Part shown: one piece after another, positions 9,531 to 17,462 of the stretch
Numbering within the stretch: position 1 is the first letter of the stretch
Layout: each line of letters begins with the position of its first letter
From: Bordetella sp. BOR01
GTDB taxonomy: Bacteria > Pseudomonadota > Gammaproteobacteria > Burkholderiales > Burkholderiaceae_B
Reading direction: 5' to 3'
Assembly: GCF_019218885.1 (NCBI RefSeq)
Contig: NZ_JAHUWT010000008.1
Coordinates: forward strand, 1-32,777
Length of the DNA stretch: 32,777 nucleotides
Translations under genes and position numbers: made by a program
Notes under the pieces: generated by a model
The model's database searches: none
What the model saw: only the letters and a program-made list of their open reading frames with translations
Told to the model about the DNA's origin: nothing

Positions 9531-9548
9531 GCCGGCGCGGGCGCCGGC
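9531..9548 (-). promoter_or_regulatory. GC-rich inverted repeat between flgD and flgE
   Basis: GCCGGCGC and GCGCCGGC form a perfect 8-bp inverted repeat around GG, folding as a 6-bp stem with a 6-nt loop or longer. It sits in the 72-bp gap of the flg operon. There is no T tract, so it is not a classical terminator. An RNA processing or stability element is possible. Confidence 0.35.
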
Positions 9549-9566
9549 GTTTGCTGCCACGTACCC

Positions 9567-10262
9567 TCAGGTACCTAGCACTTTGCGTACATCCAGCATG
9601 CTGATCTGGCCAGCCAGGCCCAGGTCCAGCCGCAGCCCGTCGGTGGAATACGACACGCTGTTGACCTTGCCGTAGGTCAGCGTCTCGGCCTGCACCTTCT
9701 TTCCATCGGCGTCCGTGGCCAGGACATTCACGGTGTACTTGCCGTCCACCAGCGCCTGCCCACCATCGTTGGTGCCGTCCCATTCCATGGTCAGCACACC
9801 GGTGTCTTCCTGACCCAGTTCCATCGTGCGCACCACGGCCCCGGACGCATCCAGGATCTTGACCGTGACCTTGGCGGCATCGCCTTGCAGGTCGATGCCG
9901 AAGGGCGTGGCCACGCGCTTGGAAGGATCGCTGGCATCGGTGCCCAGCGAGATCTTCTCGCCTGGGATCAGCACGCCCTTGCCTATCATGGCCACCGCAT
10001 TCATCGACTGCGACACATCGATCTGGCCGCTGATGGCCAGCAAGGTGTTCTTCAGGTTGTTGATGCCTTCCACCGTGGAGATCTGCGCCAATTGCGAGGT
10101 CAGCTCGGCGTTTTCCATCGGATTGAGCGGATCCTGGTTCTTCAACTGCGTCACCAGCAACGTCAGGAAACGGTCCTGTAGGCCCTGCGCCGAACTGGCG
10201 CCCGCGCCGGTTTGCGCCAGCGCCATCGCGGTGGAATCGGTATTGTTGTTGACCGTGGTCAT
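9567..10262 (-). CDS. flgD: Hook-capping scaffold protein FlgD
   Basis: FlgD caps the growing hook and guides FlgE assembly, and is absent from the finished structure. The 231-residue protein has a low-complexity N-terminus, then the family motif QDRFLTLLVTQLKNQDPLNP with MENAELTSQLAQISTVEGIN. A C-terminal FlgD Ig-like/Tudor region spans about residues 90-225 (MEWDGTNDGGQALVDGKYTV). Length and position between flgC and flgE fit. Confidence 0.97.
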   Translation of the reverse strand: MTTVNNNTDSTAMALAQTGAGASSAQGLQDRFLTLLVTQLKNQDPLNPMENAELTSQLAQISTVEGINNLKNTLLAISGQIDVSQSMNAVAMIGKGVLIPGEKISLGTDASDPSKRVATPFGIDLQGDAAKVTVKILDASGAVVRTMELGQEDTGVLTMEWDGTNDGGQALVDGKYTVNVLATDADGKKVQAETLTYGKVNSVSYSTDGLRLDLGLAGQISMLDVRKVLGT

Positions 10263-10282
10263 CAGGTGCTCCGTTCAGGGGT

Positions 10283-10702
10283 TCACGACTGGCCGATGGT
10301 CAGCGTCTTCATCATCAATTGCTTGGCCGTATTCAGCACCTCCACGTTGGCCTGGTACGAACGCGAGGCCGCGATCATGTTCACGGTTTCGGCCACCGGG
10401 TCGACATTGGGCATGTTCACGTAGCCCTGCTCGTCGGCCAGCGGATGGGCCGGATCGTAGATGCGCTTGGGCGGCGATGGATCCTGCACCACGCCGGCCA
10501 CACGCACTCCGCCGATCTCCCGGCCATAGGGCTGGCCGGCTGGTGGACTCACCTGGAACACCACCTGGCGTGCGCGATAAGGCTGGCCGTCCGGGCCCAC
10601 GGCGCTGTCGGCATTGGCCAGGTTGCTGGCCGACACGTTCATGCGCTGCGACTGGGCCTGCAGTGCCGAACCGGCAATATCGAAAATACTGGTCAAGGGC
10701 AT
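10283..10702 (-). CDS. flgC: Proximal rod protein FlgC
   Basis: FlgC is a proximal rod subunit. The 139-residue protein begins [20 protein letters not shown] with [19 protein letters not shown], and contains the FlgC-type [20 protein letters not shown] followed by [18 protein letters not shown]. The length is standard (134-140 aa). It is separated from flgB by 16 bp and from flgD by 20 bp, so co-transcription is near certain. Confidence 0.97.
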   Translation of the reverse strand: MPLTSIFDIAGSALQAQSQRMNVSASNLANADSAVGPDGQPYRARQVVFQVSPPAGQPYGREIGGVRVAGVVQDPSPPKRIYDPAHPLADEQGYVNMPNVDPVAETVNMIAASRSYQANVEVLNTAKQLMMKTLTIGQS

Positions 10703-10718
10703 GGCGGTAATCCGTCTG

Positions 10719-11126
10719 TTATTCCTGGATGGCGGACATCATCGAGCGGATGCGGCCCGACAGCATCTGCAAGCTGCTCTGGTAGTGCAGCGTGTTATCG
10801 GCAAACTGCACGCGCTCGGCATCCATATCCACCGTATTGCCGTCGGCGCTGGGCTGGTAAGGCAAGCGATACAGCATCTCCACCGGGTTGGGTGTCGCCG
10901 CCTTGCCGGGAATATGGCGCGCCGAAGTCAGCGCCAAGTGCGTATCGGGCAAGCGCATGCGCGCATCCAGCGCGCCCTGCATGGCGGCCTGGAAGTTGAA
11001 GTCGCGCGCCTTGTAGTTCGGGGTATCGGCATTGGCGATGTTCGAGGACAGCACTTCCTGGCGCTGGGCGCGCAGCGAAATCGCCTGCTGGTAAAAGCGG
11101 AAGTCCTCGTTGAGCCTGTCTAGCAT
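10719..11126 (-). CDS. flgB: Proximal rod protein FlgB, first gene of the flg operon
   Basis: FlgB starts the rod next to the MS ring and export gate. I choose the ATG at 11126 (135 aa) over an upstream start at 11183. [20 protein letters not shown] matches known FlgB N-termini, the length becomes standard, and an AGGA sequence lies about 10 nt upstream. The rod motif [19 protein letters not shown] is clear. As first gene of the eleven-gene flgB-flgL run, its leader (11127-11291, shared with flgA) should carry the FlhDC-dependent class II promoter. Confidence 0.96.
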   Translation of the reverse strand: MLDRLNEDFRFYQQAISLRAQRQEVLSSNIANADTPNYKARDFNFQAAMQGALDARMRLPDTHLALTSARHIPGKAATPNPVEMLYRLPYQPSADGNTVDMDAERVQFADNTLHYQSSLQMLSGRIRSMMSAIQE

Positions 11127-11200
11127 CCTGGCAACGTCCTGCGGGAAAGTGAAGGGACCGGCGGGACCGCGGCACGCCGCCATCCTTTATGCATGACGGC

Positions 11201-11249
11201 ATCTTAGGTGCCGCACCCGCAACACAATCAGCCAAATAACCCGTCATTT
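11201..11249 (-). promoter_or_regulatory. Candidate class II (FlhDC-type) promoter region of flgB
   Basis: The 165-bp flgB-flgA divergent gap holds an imperfect palindrome, AAATAAC-CC-GTCATTT (11234-11249). Its first arm sits in a longer match to the FlhDC half-site consensus (AAT at 11226-11228, AAATAAC at 11234-11240). In the flgB direction a TAAGAT hexamer (11201-11206) could be the -10, with the palindrome centred about 35-40 bp upstream of it, as expected for an activator. The sequence is seen; FlhDC binding is inferred from the E. coli consensus. Confidence 0.4.
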
Positions 11250-11291
11250 CCGAGTCAATTCGCCTCTTGCCCGCAAGCCCCCGCTTCTACA

Positions 11292-12029
11292 ATGCACAGC
11301 ATCATGCAATCGCTATCGCGCGCTCTCCTGCAACTGGCCCTGGTGGGCACCGTGCTGCTGCCGGTGCCGCCGGCCCAGGCATCGGCACGCGCCGATGCGG
11401 CATCGGCCACGGCCCACGCCGCCGCCATCGCGCAGGCCGCCGAAGCCTTCCTGCGCGATCAGCTCGCCAGCCTGCCCGGCACGCTGTCCGTCACGCTCGA
11501 CCCCATCGATCCCGCACGCGCGACGGCCTGCACTGAACTGGCGCCCTTCCTGCCCTCGACCTTGCGGCCCCGCTCGCGCATGACCGTCGGCGTGCGCTGC
11601 AGCGCGCCGCAATCCTGGACCTTGTACCTGCAAGCCACGGTCAGCGTGCGTGGGCAGTATTACGTGGCTGCGCACATGATTCCCGCCGGCCAGGCCATCC
11701 AGGCCGACGACCTGGCTGCCCGCGACGGCGACCTGGTCACCCTGCCGCAGGGCGTGGTGGTCGATCCGGCCGCAGTGCTGGGCATGCGGGCGCGCTACCG
11801 TATCGCCGCGGGCCAGGCCGTCAGGGCATCGGCCCTGCGCAGCGCCCGCGCGGTCACTCGCGGCCAGCAGGTGCGCATCACCGCGCGCGGCCCCGGCTTC
11901 GTGATAAGCAGCGAAGGCGAGGCACTCGACGATGCGCCGCCGGGCGCCCCGGTGCAGGTGCGCACGTCATCCGGCCAGATCGTCAGCGGCATTGTGCGCA
12001 ATGCCACCCTGGTCGAGGTCGCGCTGTAA
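11292..12029 (+). CDS. flgA: FlgA, P-ring assembly chaperone
   Basis: FlgA is the periplasmic chaperone needed to assemble FlgI into the P ring. From the ATG at 11292 it has 245 residues: a Sec signal peptide ending near PAQAS, an N-terminal domain with conserved cysteines, and a C-terminal SAF-type domain (about 130-245; YYVAAHMIPAGQAIQADDLA, then GQQVRITARGPGFVISSEGE). Another ATG at 11304 gives 241 residues. Neither has a clear Shine-Dalgarno sequence, and a TACAAT hexamer overlaps the first ATG, so the start is uncertain. An in-frame upstream ATG (11208) is rejected because it would place the signal peptide internally. The gene is divergent from flgB, as in enteric bacteria. Confidence 0.93.
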   Translation: MHSIMQSLSRALLQLALVGTVLLPVPPAQASARADAASATAHAAAIAQAAEAFLRDQLASLPGTLSVTLDPIDPARATACTELAPFLPSTLRPRSRMTVGVRCSAPQSWTLYLQATVSVRGQYYVAAHMIPAGQAIQADDLAARDGDLVTLPQGVVVDPAAVLGMRARYRIAAGQAVRASALRSARAVTRGQQVRITARGPGFVISSEGEALDDAPPGAPVQVRTSSGQIVSGIVRNATLVEVAL

Positions 12030-12067
12030 AATGTTACGAATTGCCGCCAAGCACCGGGCGCCCGCGC

Positions 12068-12094
12068 TAAAGTTCGCCGCATGGCGGCCGTTAC
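12068..12094 (+). promoter_or_regulatory. Sigma-28 (FliA) promoter for flgM-flgN
   Basis: TAAAGTTC (12068-12075), exactly 11 bp, then GCCGTTAC (12087-12094) closely match the sigma-28 consensus TAAAGTTT-N11-GCCGATAA. Transcription should begin near 12101, about 55 nt before the flgM start. This gives FlgM a class III promoter in addition to read-through from flgA, so sigma-28 would drive synthesis of its own inhibitor. It also argues against an upstream ATG at 12081 as the flgM start, since that lies upstream of the transcription start. Confidence 0.8.
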
Positions 12095-12155
12095 AAGGAC
12101 AAGAGTCGGCCGCCCCTCCCGGTGCCGGCCGGCACAACGCCTTGCGGAGACTGTC

Positions 12156-12446
12156 TTGAAAATCCCCCCCCCTTCTTCTCGCCCGATTGGCGCCCAGGCG
12201 CTTGGCGGGCGGATGGACACCCCGGCCGCGGCGACACCTTCCGCCGGTCCGGCGAATACCCGCAGCGCGCAGGTCGCGCTCAGCCCCGCGTCACGCCAAT
12301 TGCTGGCCCTGCAGGACGGTGCCAGCGATATCGATCTCGAGCGCGTAGCCGCCATTCGCGCTGCCATCGCTTCCGGACAATTGCAGATCGATCCCGGCCG
12401 CATTGCCGACACCCTGATCGCCAGTGCCCGGGACCTGCTCAAGTAA
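12156..12446 (+). CDS. flgM: Anti-sigma-28 factor FlgM
   Basis: FlgM binds sigma-28 (FliA) and holds back late flagellar genes until it is exported through the completed hook. I choose a TTG start at 12156 (96 aa) because GGAGA lies 5 nt upstream and the resulting length is family-typical. The N-terminus has the usual export-type MKIPPPSSRPIGAQ look. The C-terminal half (about 45-96; VALSPASRQL, then IDLERVAAIRAAIASGQLQI and IADTLIASARDLLK) is the sigma-binding domain. Codons 3-6 lie in a run of nine C, a potential slippage site. An in-frame ATG at 12213 could give a shorter product that keeps the sigma-binding part. Confidence 0.93.
   Translation: MKIPPPSSRPIGAQALGGRMDTPAAATPSAGPANTRSAQVALSPASRQLLALQDGASDIDLERVAAIRAAIASGQLQIDPGRIADTLIASARDLLK
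12164..12172 (+). repeat. C9 homopolymer at the 5' end of flgM
   Basis: Nine consecutive C lie in codons 3-6 of flgM, the longest homopolymer I see in the window. Gain or loss of one C would shift the frame at the start of the anti-sigma factor gene. Poly-C tracts are known phase-variation sites in Bordetella (fimbrial promoters, bvgS); that this one varies is inference. Confidence 0.9.
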
Positions 12447-12468
12447 ATCTTCCCCGTACGGCCCGCCT

Positions 12469-12945
12469 ATGAACCTGCCTGCTTCTTTGCTCGAATGCCT
12501 GCTGCGTGAAAACGCCCTGGTGCTGGAATTCTCGGCCGCGCTCGACAGCGAGACCCAGGCGCTGGTGGACCGCACCGCCTTCCAGCAATTGCCCGCCCTG
12601 ACTCAGCAGAAAGAATCGCTGGCACTTCAGTTGGCGGCGCTCAGTGATCATCGCGACCTCCTGCTGGGCCAAATGGGGCTGGCGGGCGGCCATGACGGCA
12701 CCGAACACGCCGCCGCCCGCGACCCGCAACTGGCCGAGGCCTGGCAAACGCTGCTGGCCAATGCGGCAGTGGCGCGTGAGCGCAACACCCGCAACAGCGC
12801 CCTGGTGGAAGTCAGCTTGCGCTACACACAGCAGTCGCTGGACGCGCTGCGTGAATTGGGCGGGCTGGCCAATGCCGGCACCTACGATGCCCAGGGCCGC
12901 GGCCGACACGGCACGTACGGCGGAAAGAGCATCGTCGCCGCCTAG
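12469..12945 (+). CDS. flgN: FlgN, export chaperone for FlgK and FlgL
   Basis: FlgN is a cytoplasmic type III chaperone that delivers the hook-junction proteins FlgK and FlgL to the export gate. From the ATG at 12469 the protein has 158 residues and is predicted to be almost all helix (SLLECLLRENALVLEFSAAL, LTQQKESLALQLAAL, ARERNTRNSALVEVSLRYTQ). The C-terminal tail (TYDAQGRGRHGTYGGKSIVAA) is of the FlgN type. It starts 22 bp after flgM and ends 16 bp before the convergent flhF stop, leaving no room for an ordinary terminator. Confidence 0.92.
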   Translation: MNLPASLLECLLRENALVLEFSAALDSETQALVDRTAFQQLPALTQQKESLALQLAALSDHRDLLLGQMGLAGGHDGTEHAAARDPQLAEAWQTLLANAAVARERNTRNSALVEVSLRYTQQSLDALRELGGLANAGTYDAQGRGRHGTYGGKSIVAA

Positions 12946-12961
12946 CAGGCGGTACGCTTTT

Positions 12962-15319
12962 TCAGGCCGCCATTTCCAGCATCGAGAATATCTTCAGCAA
13001 GGCAGCCGGCACCGCGCGGGCCGTCAGTTTGCGCCCCTGCCCCAGCGCGCCGCGCAGGGACGATTCCAAAGCCGCGGCGCCGGGCGCGTGCGCCAATTGC
13101 CAGCACGCCGCCCCCAATTGAGCGGCCAGGGCCGCACGGCCGGCCAAGCCAGCCGCGCCGCCGTCGGCGGGCAAGGCCGGCCAGGCCTGCGCCATATCGC
13201 GAAACGTGCGGCGCGCCCGTTCCTGCAAGACCAGCCAGCGGGCCACCGCGGCCGCGTCGGCCTGGCTGGCCGACAGGCTGGTCAGGCCGAACAATTGCCG
13301 CAGCACCGTACCGTCGCTACTGGCTACCCGCGCGCACACCAAGCGCAGGGCCAAGGCCGGCGCGCCACGGCGCGGCACGCTGATCTCGGTGCCGGAAGCC
13401 CATAGGTCAAGCGCGGCGGCATCGGCCTGGCCTGTACGCAAAGCCGCGACCCCGGCGGGTGCGTCCAGCCTGCCGGCCGGCAGATAACCCAGCGCCTTGC
13501 CCACCGCGTTCAGTGTGGTCGGGCAGTCGTCATGCAATACCTTCGTACCCCCCGCGCAGCGGGCCAGCCAGGCCGTGCCGGCTGGCAACGCACGCCAGGG
13601 CGATTCGTCGTCGGGCTCCACCAGGTGCACCATCGGCACCTTCGGCATCCCCTCTGCCAATACGGCAGCCCGCTCGGCCAGCGTGCGGCCCGGCCCGGAC
13701 TGCGTCCAGGCCTGGGCGCTGGCCACCGCACGCTGCCGCAGCCTGCCGGCTACGGCGCCCAGCGCGGCCCCGCGATCGCTCAGCAACAGCGCCGCCTGCA
13801 GCAAGGTGCCCGAACGTGCCGCGCCATCCACCAAGGCTGTGCCATGCAATGCCAGCAGGTAGCGATCGCAGGCCGATGGGAAAGCGCGCTGTACACAGCC
13901 CAGGCCGGATACGGAAGATGCAGCCGGCACATGGCCGGCCATGCCGGCCTGACGCCAGGTCGCGCGTGCCTGGCCGCATGCGGGATCGCTATCCAGCCAC
14001 GCCAGGGCTTGCGGCAAGGACGGCGCGGCCGCCGCGCCGGCGGGTAACAACGCCGCCGCCAGCCATTGGCGCCGACGCTGCGCGCCGTCGTCCTGCGTGG
14101 CCGCGCGCGCGCGCCATAACGATGCCATGTCGGCCTCGCTGGGCGCATACAGCGCGGGCGCACGCTCCGGGGCGGCGAGTGCGCGGTCCACCAGCTCGTC
14201 GGCACGCGCCAGTGTCAAGTCTTCAGGAACTTTCTGGCCCACGCACACATAGTGCACTGGCAGCCGATGGCGTATGGCCGTGTCCAGCGCCGGCCCCAGG
14301 CGCGCAGCTTCGTCCAGCTTGGTAACGATGCAGCCCACCACGTCTTCGCCTGCGCCATGCCGGTAGGCGTGCGCCACTTCGTCCAGGGTGTCGCCCTGGC
14401 TGGCGGCGTTCAGCACCAGCAGGCGCCGCACCGGCCGGCCTGCGCCGCATAGCAGGGCCGCTTGCGCCGCCACATTGCGGTCGCGCTGGCTGATGCCGGT
14501 CGTGTCTATCAGCACGATCCGGCGGTCGCCCAACTCGGCCAGCGTCGCACGCAGTTCCGCCACATCGCGCACCGAGCGTGCCGGCACACCCATCAGGCGC
14601 CCATATATCTGCAATTGCTCCAGCGCGCCGATACGGAAATTGTCGGTGGTCAGCATGGCCACCTGGTCGCGGCCCACGCGCGCCACGCAACGCGCCGCCA
14701 GCTTGGCCAGCGTAGTGGTCTTGCCCACTCCGGTGGGACCCACCAGCGCATACACCCCGCCCTGGCCCCACAGCTCGTCTTCGCGGGCCAGCACCGGCAG
14801 GTGCGTGACCAGTTCGTTGCGCACCCATGACTGGGCCTCGCGTTCTGCCAGGGTGCCGGGCAGGCGTTCCAGCATCGCGCGTGCCAGGCGCGCGCTGAAC
14901 CCGGCGTCCAGCAGCAGGCGAAACAGCGCGGCGCGCAATGGCTCGCGCCCAGGTGCGTCGTTGCCTCCCCAGAGCAGGCCGTCCAGCCGGCTTTCCAATG
15001 CTCCGCGCAGGGCTCCGATGGCCGCTTCCAGGCCGGCCGCGCCCGCCTCCGGCTGCTCCGCAGGCGCCCATGCAGGCGGCTCATCGGGACGTGGCAAGGC
15101 AAGCGCTGGCGCGGATGCAGATATCGATGCTGGTTCCGGTGCCGGCCCGGGTACCGGCACCGGCACCGCATCGGCGGCCGGCTCGTCCAGCGTGGCCATC
15201 ACTTCCACCCCATCGGCCACGCTGCGATTGGACACGATCAGGGCATCCGGCCCCAGTGCCTCGCGCACCTGGCGCATCACCTCGCGGCTGGTGGCGCCGA
15301 TGAATCTGCTTATCTTCAT
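12962..15319 (-). CDS. flhF: FlhF, SRP-type flagellar GTPase with long C-terminal extension
   Basis: FlhF is a signal-recognition-particle-like GTPase that influences flagellar placement and gene expression. In this 785-residue protein the N-terminus (MKISRFIGATSREVMRQVRE) and the Pro/Ala-rich linker (45-95) are typical. The NG GTPase core spans about 120-390: P-loop GPTGVGKTT (194-202), TTDNFRIGALEQL (224-236), DTTG (272-275), TKLDE (333-337) and GQKVPEDL (361-368). All catalytic motifs are intact. Beyond about residue 400 lies an unusual extension of some 385 residues, rich in Ala/Leu/Arg, that I cannot assign. Well-studied FlhF proteins are roughly 370-500 aa. The gene overlaps flhA by 4 bp. 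No flhG (MinD-like partner) follows it; flgN is convergent instead. Confidence 0.95.
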   Translation of the reverse strand: MKISRFIGATSREVMRQVREALGPDALIVSNRSVADGVEVMATLDEPAADAVPVPVPGPAPEPASISASAPALALPRPDEPPAWAPAEQPEAGAAGLEAAIGALRGALESRLDGLLWGGNDAPGREPLRAALFRLLLDAGFSARLARAMLERLPGTLAEREAQSWVRNELVTHLPVLAREDELWGQGGVYALVGPTGVGKTTTLAKLAARCVARVGRDQVAMLTTDNFRIGALEQLQIYGRLMGVPARSVRDVAELRATLAELGDRRIVLIDTTGISQRDRNVAAQAALLCGAGRPVRRLLVLNAASQGDTLDEVAHAYRHGAGEDVVGCIVTKLDEAARLGPALDTAIRHRLPVHYVCVGQKVPEDLTLARADELVDRALAAPERAPALYAPSEADMASLWRARAATQDDGAQRRRQWLAAALLPAGAAAAPSLPQALAWLDSDPACGQARATWRQAGMAGHVPAASSVSGLGCVQRAFPSACDRYLLALHGTALVDGAARSGTLLQAALLLSDRGAALGAVAGRLRQRAVASAQAWTQSGPGRTLAERAAVLAEGMPKVPMVHLVEPDDESPWRALPAGTAWLARCAGGTKVLHDDCPTTLNAVGKALGYLPAGRLDAPAGVAALRTGQADAAALDLWASGTEISVPRRGAPALALRLVCARVASSDGTVLRQLFGLTSLSASQADAAAVARWLVLQERARRTFRDMAQAWPALPADGGAAGLAGRAALAAQLGAACWQLAHAPGAAALESSLRGALGQGRKLTARAVPAALLKIFSMLEMAA

Positions 15320-17430
15320 GCGCCCGCACCGATCAGCGCCGTCACGCGCAGCATGCGTTCATCGGGGATCTCGGCATTGGACAACACCCCCAGTTGCGGC
15401 AGGTGATGGCGCAGAAAGCGCGACAACGGTGCCCGCAAGGGTGGCGACACCACAAGCACCGGCGCGTGGCCTTGGGCTTCCTGTTTGGCTACGCTGCTTT
15501 GCGCCTCGCGCAACAGCGTGTCGGCCAGGCCGGGCTCCAATCCGCCGCTGGTCGTCAATGCCTGGGTCAGCACCCGTTCCAGCTTTACGTCCAGGCCGAT
15601 CACCTGCAGCTCGCCGTCGCCCGGAAACCATTGCTGGGTGATGGCGCGCCCCAGGGCGCGACGCGTCAGGGCAATGAGCTCGGGAACATCGGCCACGCCG
15701 CCCGTGGTGGCGGCCTGCGCCGCCAGGCGCGGCGCATGCTCGGACAATGTATCCACGATCGAGCGCACATCGCGTATCGGCACTTCCTCGGCCAGCAGGC
15801 CCTGCAACACTTTCTGCAGCGTGGTCAGCGACAGGGTCTTGGGTACCAGGTCCTCGACCAGCTTGGGCGCTTCGACGGCAATGCGGTCCAGCAACTGCTG
15901 CGCCTCCTGGCGGCCCAGCAGGCTGGCGCCGTGGCGGTGCATCATGTGGTTCAAGTGCGTGGCCACCACCGTGCTGGCGTCGACCACGGTATAGCCCGCC
16001 GCCTGTGCCGCATCGCGCTGCCCGCTGTCGATCCACAGCGCGGGCAGGCCAAAAGCCGGATCGGTGGTCGCCGTACCCTTGATCGGGCTGGTCACCCCGC
16101 CCGGATCGATTGCCAGCCATTGGTTGGGCATGGCCATGCCATGGCCGATTTCCACGCCGGACAACAGAATGCGGTAATCGTTGGGCTTGAGCTCCAGGTT
16201 GTCGCGGATATGCACCACCGGCGGTAGAAAACCCACGTCCTGGGCGAACTTCTTGCGCAGGCTGCGTATGCGGTGCAGCAGTTCGCCATTCTGCGCATGG
16301 TCCACCAGCGGGATCAGCCGGTAGCCCACTTCAAGCCCCAGCGGGTCCACCATCGATACATCATCCCAACTGGCCTCGGCCGCCGCGGCCTGCGCCTGCG
16401 CTGCCGCCTGCGAGGGCTGGGCGGCGGTCGCCTGCGCCGCCACCTGCGCACGCCGGTACAGTGTCCAACCCGTGCCGGCCAGGATCGTCGCCAGGGTCAG
16501 GAATGCCAGGTGCGGCATATTGGGAATCAGACCCATGATGCCGATAATGCCCGCCGTCAGGAACAGCACACTGGGATTGGAGAACAACTGCGCCAGTATC
16601 TGCTGGCCCACGTCCTGGTCGGTCGATACGCGCGAGACCACCACGCCTGCGGCGGTCGAAATGACCAGCGCGGGAATCTGCGCCACCAGGCCGTCGCCGA
16701 TCGTCAGCAGCGTATACACGCGCGAGGCCTCGCCGACGGCCATGTCGTGCTGCGCCACGCCCACGATCAGGCCACCCACGATGTTGATGACCATGATCAA
16801 CAGGCCTGCGATGGCGTCGCCGCGCACGAACTTGCTGGCACCATCCATCGAACCGAAGAAATCCGCCTCTTGCGACACCTCGGAACGTCGCCGCCGGGCC
16901 TCGTCTTCGCCGATCAGGCCGGCGTTCAGGTCGGCGTCGATGGCCATCTGCTTGCCCGGCATCGCGTCCAGCGTGAACCGCGCGCCCACTTCGGCAATAC
17001 GCCCGGCGCCCTTGGTAATGACGATGAAGTTGATGATGGTCAGGATCACGAACAGGATGATCCCCACGGCGAAATTGCCGCCCACCAGGAAATGCCCGAA
17101 GGCTTCGATCACCTTGCCGGCCGCGTCCGGCCCCGTGTGGCCGTGCAGCAGCACCACGCGGGTCGAGGCCACGTTCAACGACAGGCGCAGCAGCGTGGCG
17201 AACAGCAGCACGGCCGGAAACGCGGCAAAATCCAGCGGTTTGCGCGTGAACATCGCCACCAGCAGGATCATGACCGACAACGCGATGTTGAACGTGAACA
17301 GCAGGTCCAGCAAGAACGTGGGCAGCGGCAGCACCATCATGCCCAGCACCAGCACGATCAGTACCGGTCCGGCCAGCATGCGGGCATTGGCCGCGCCGTG
17401 GGTCTTCAATGCGGAAAGCAATTGGCTCAT
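15316..17430 (-). CDS. flhA: FlhA, flagellar type III export gate protein
   Basis: FlhA is the large integral-membrane export gate component that couples the proton motive force to export of flagellar subunits. The 704-residue protein has about eight transmembrane segments in residues 20-320. The FHIPEP-family signature RIAEVGARFTLDAMPGKQMA and the nearby IGEDEARRRRSEVSQEADFF are conserved. The large cytoplasmic domain that docks chaperone-substrate complexes occupies about 355-704. It starts 32 bp after flhB and overlaps flhF by 4 bp (ATGA), so flhB-flhA-flhF is a tight operon. Confidence 0.98.
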   Translation of the reverse strand: MSQLLSALKTHGAANARMLAGPVLIVLVLGMMVLPLPTFLLDLLFTFNIALSVMILLVAMFTRKPLDFAAFPAVLLFATLLRLSLNVASTRVVLLHGHTGPDAAGKVIEAFGHFLVGGNFAVGIILFVILTIINFIVITKGAGRIAEVGARFTLDAMPGKQMAIDADLNAGLIGEDEARRRRSEVSQEADFFGSMDGASKFVRGDAIAGLLIMVINIVGGLIVGVAQHDMAVGEASRVYTLLTIGDGLVAQIPALVISTAAGVVVSRVSTDQDVGQQILAQLFSNPSVLFLTAGIIGIMGLIPNMPHLAFLTLATILAGTGWTLYRRAQVAAQATAAQPSQAAAQAQAAAAEASWDDVSMVDPLGLEVGYRLIPLVDHAQNGELLHRIRSLRKKFAQDVGFLPPVVHIRDNLELKPNDYRILLSGVEIGHGMAMPNQWLAIDPGGVTSPIKGTATTDPAFGLPALWIDSGQRDAAQAAGYTVVDASTVVATHLNHMMHRHGASLLGRQEAQQLLDRIAVEAPKLVEDLVPKTLSLTTLQKVLQGLLAEEVPIRDVRSIVDTLSEHAPRLAAQAATTGGVADVPELIALTRRALGRAITQQWFPGDGELQVIGLDVKLERVLTQALTTSGGLEPGLADTLLREAQSSVAKQEAQGHAPVLVVSPPLRAPLSRFLRHHLPQLGVLSNAEIPDERMLRVTALIGAGA

Positions 17431-17462
17431 GCGTGGAATTCTCTAGGGCCGGTTGACACAAC

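Noticed and set aside
11208-11291. Upstream in-frame ATG extension of flgA
   Set aside because: It would add 28 polar residues before an obvious signal peptide and overlaps the probable regulatory palindrome.
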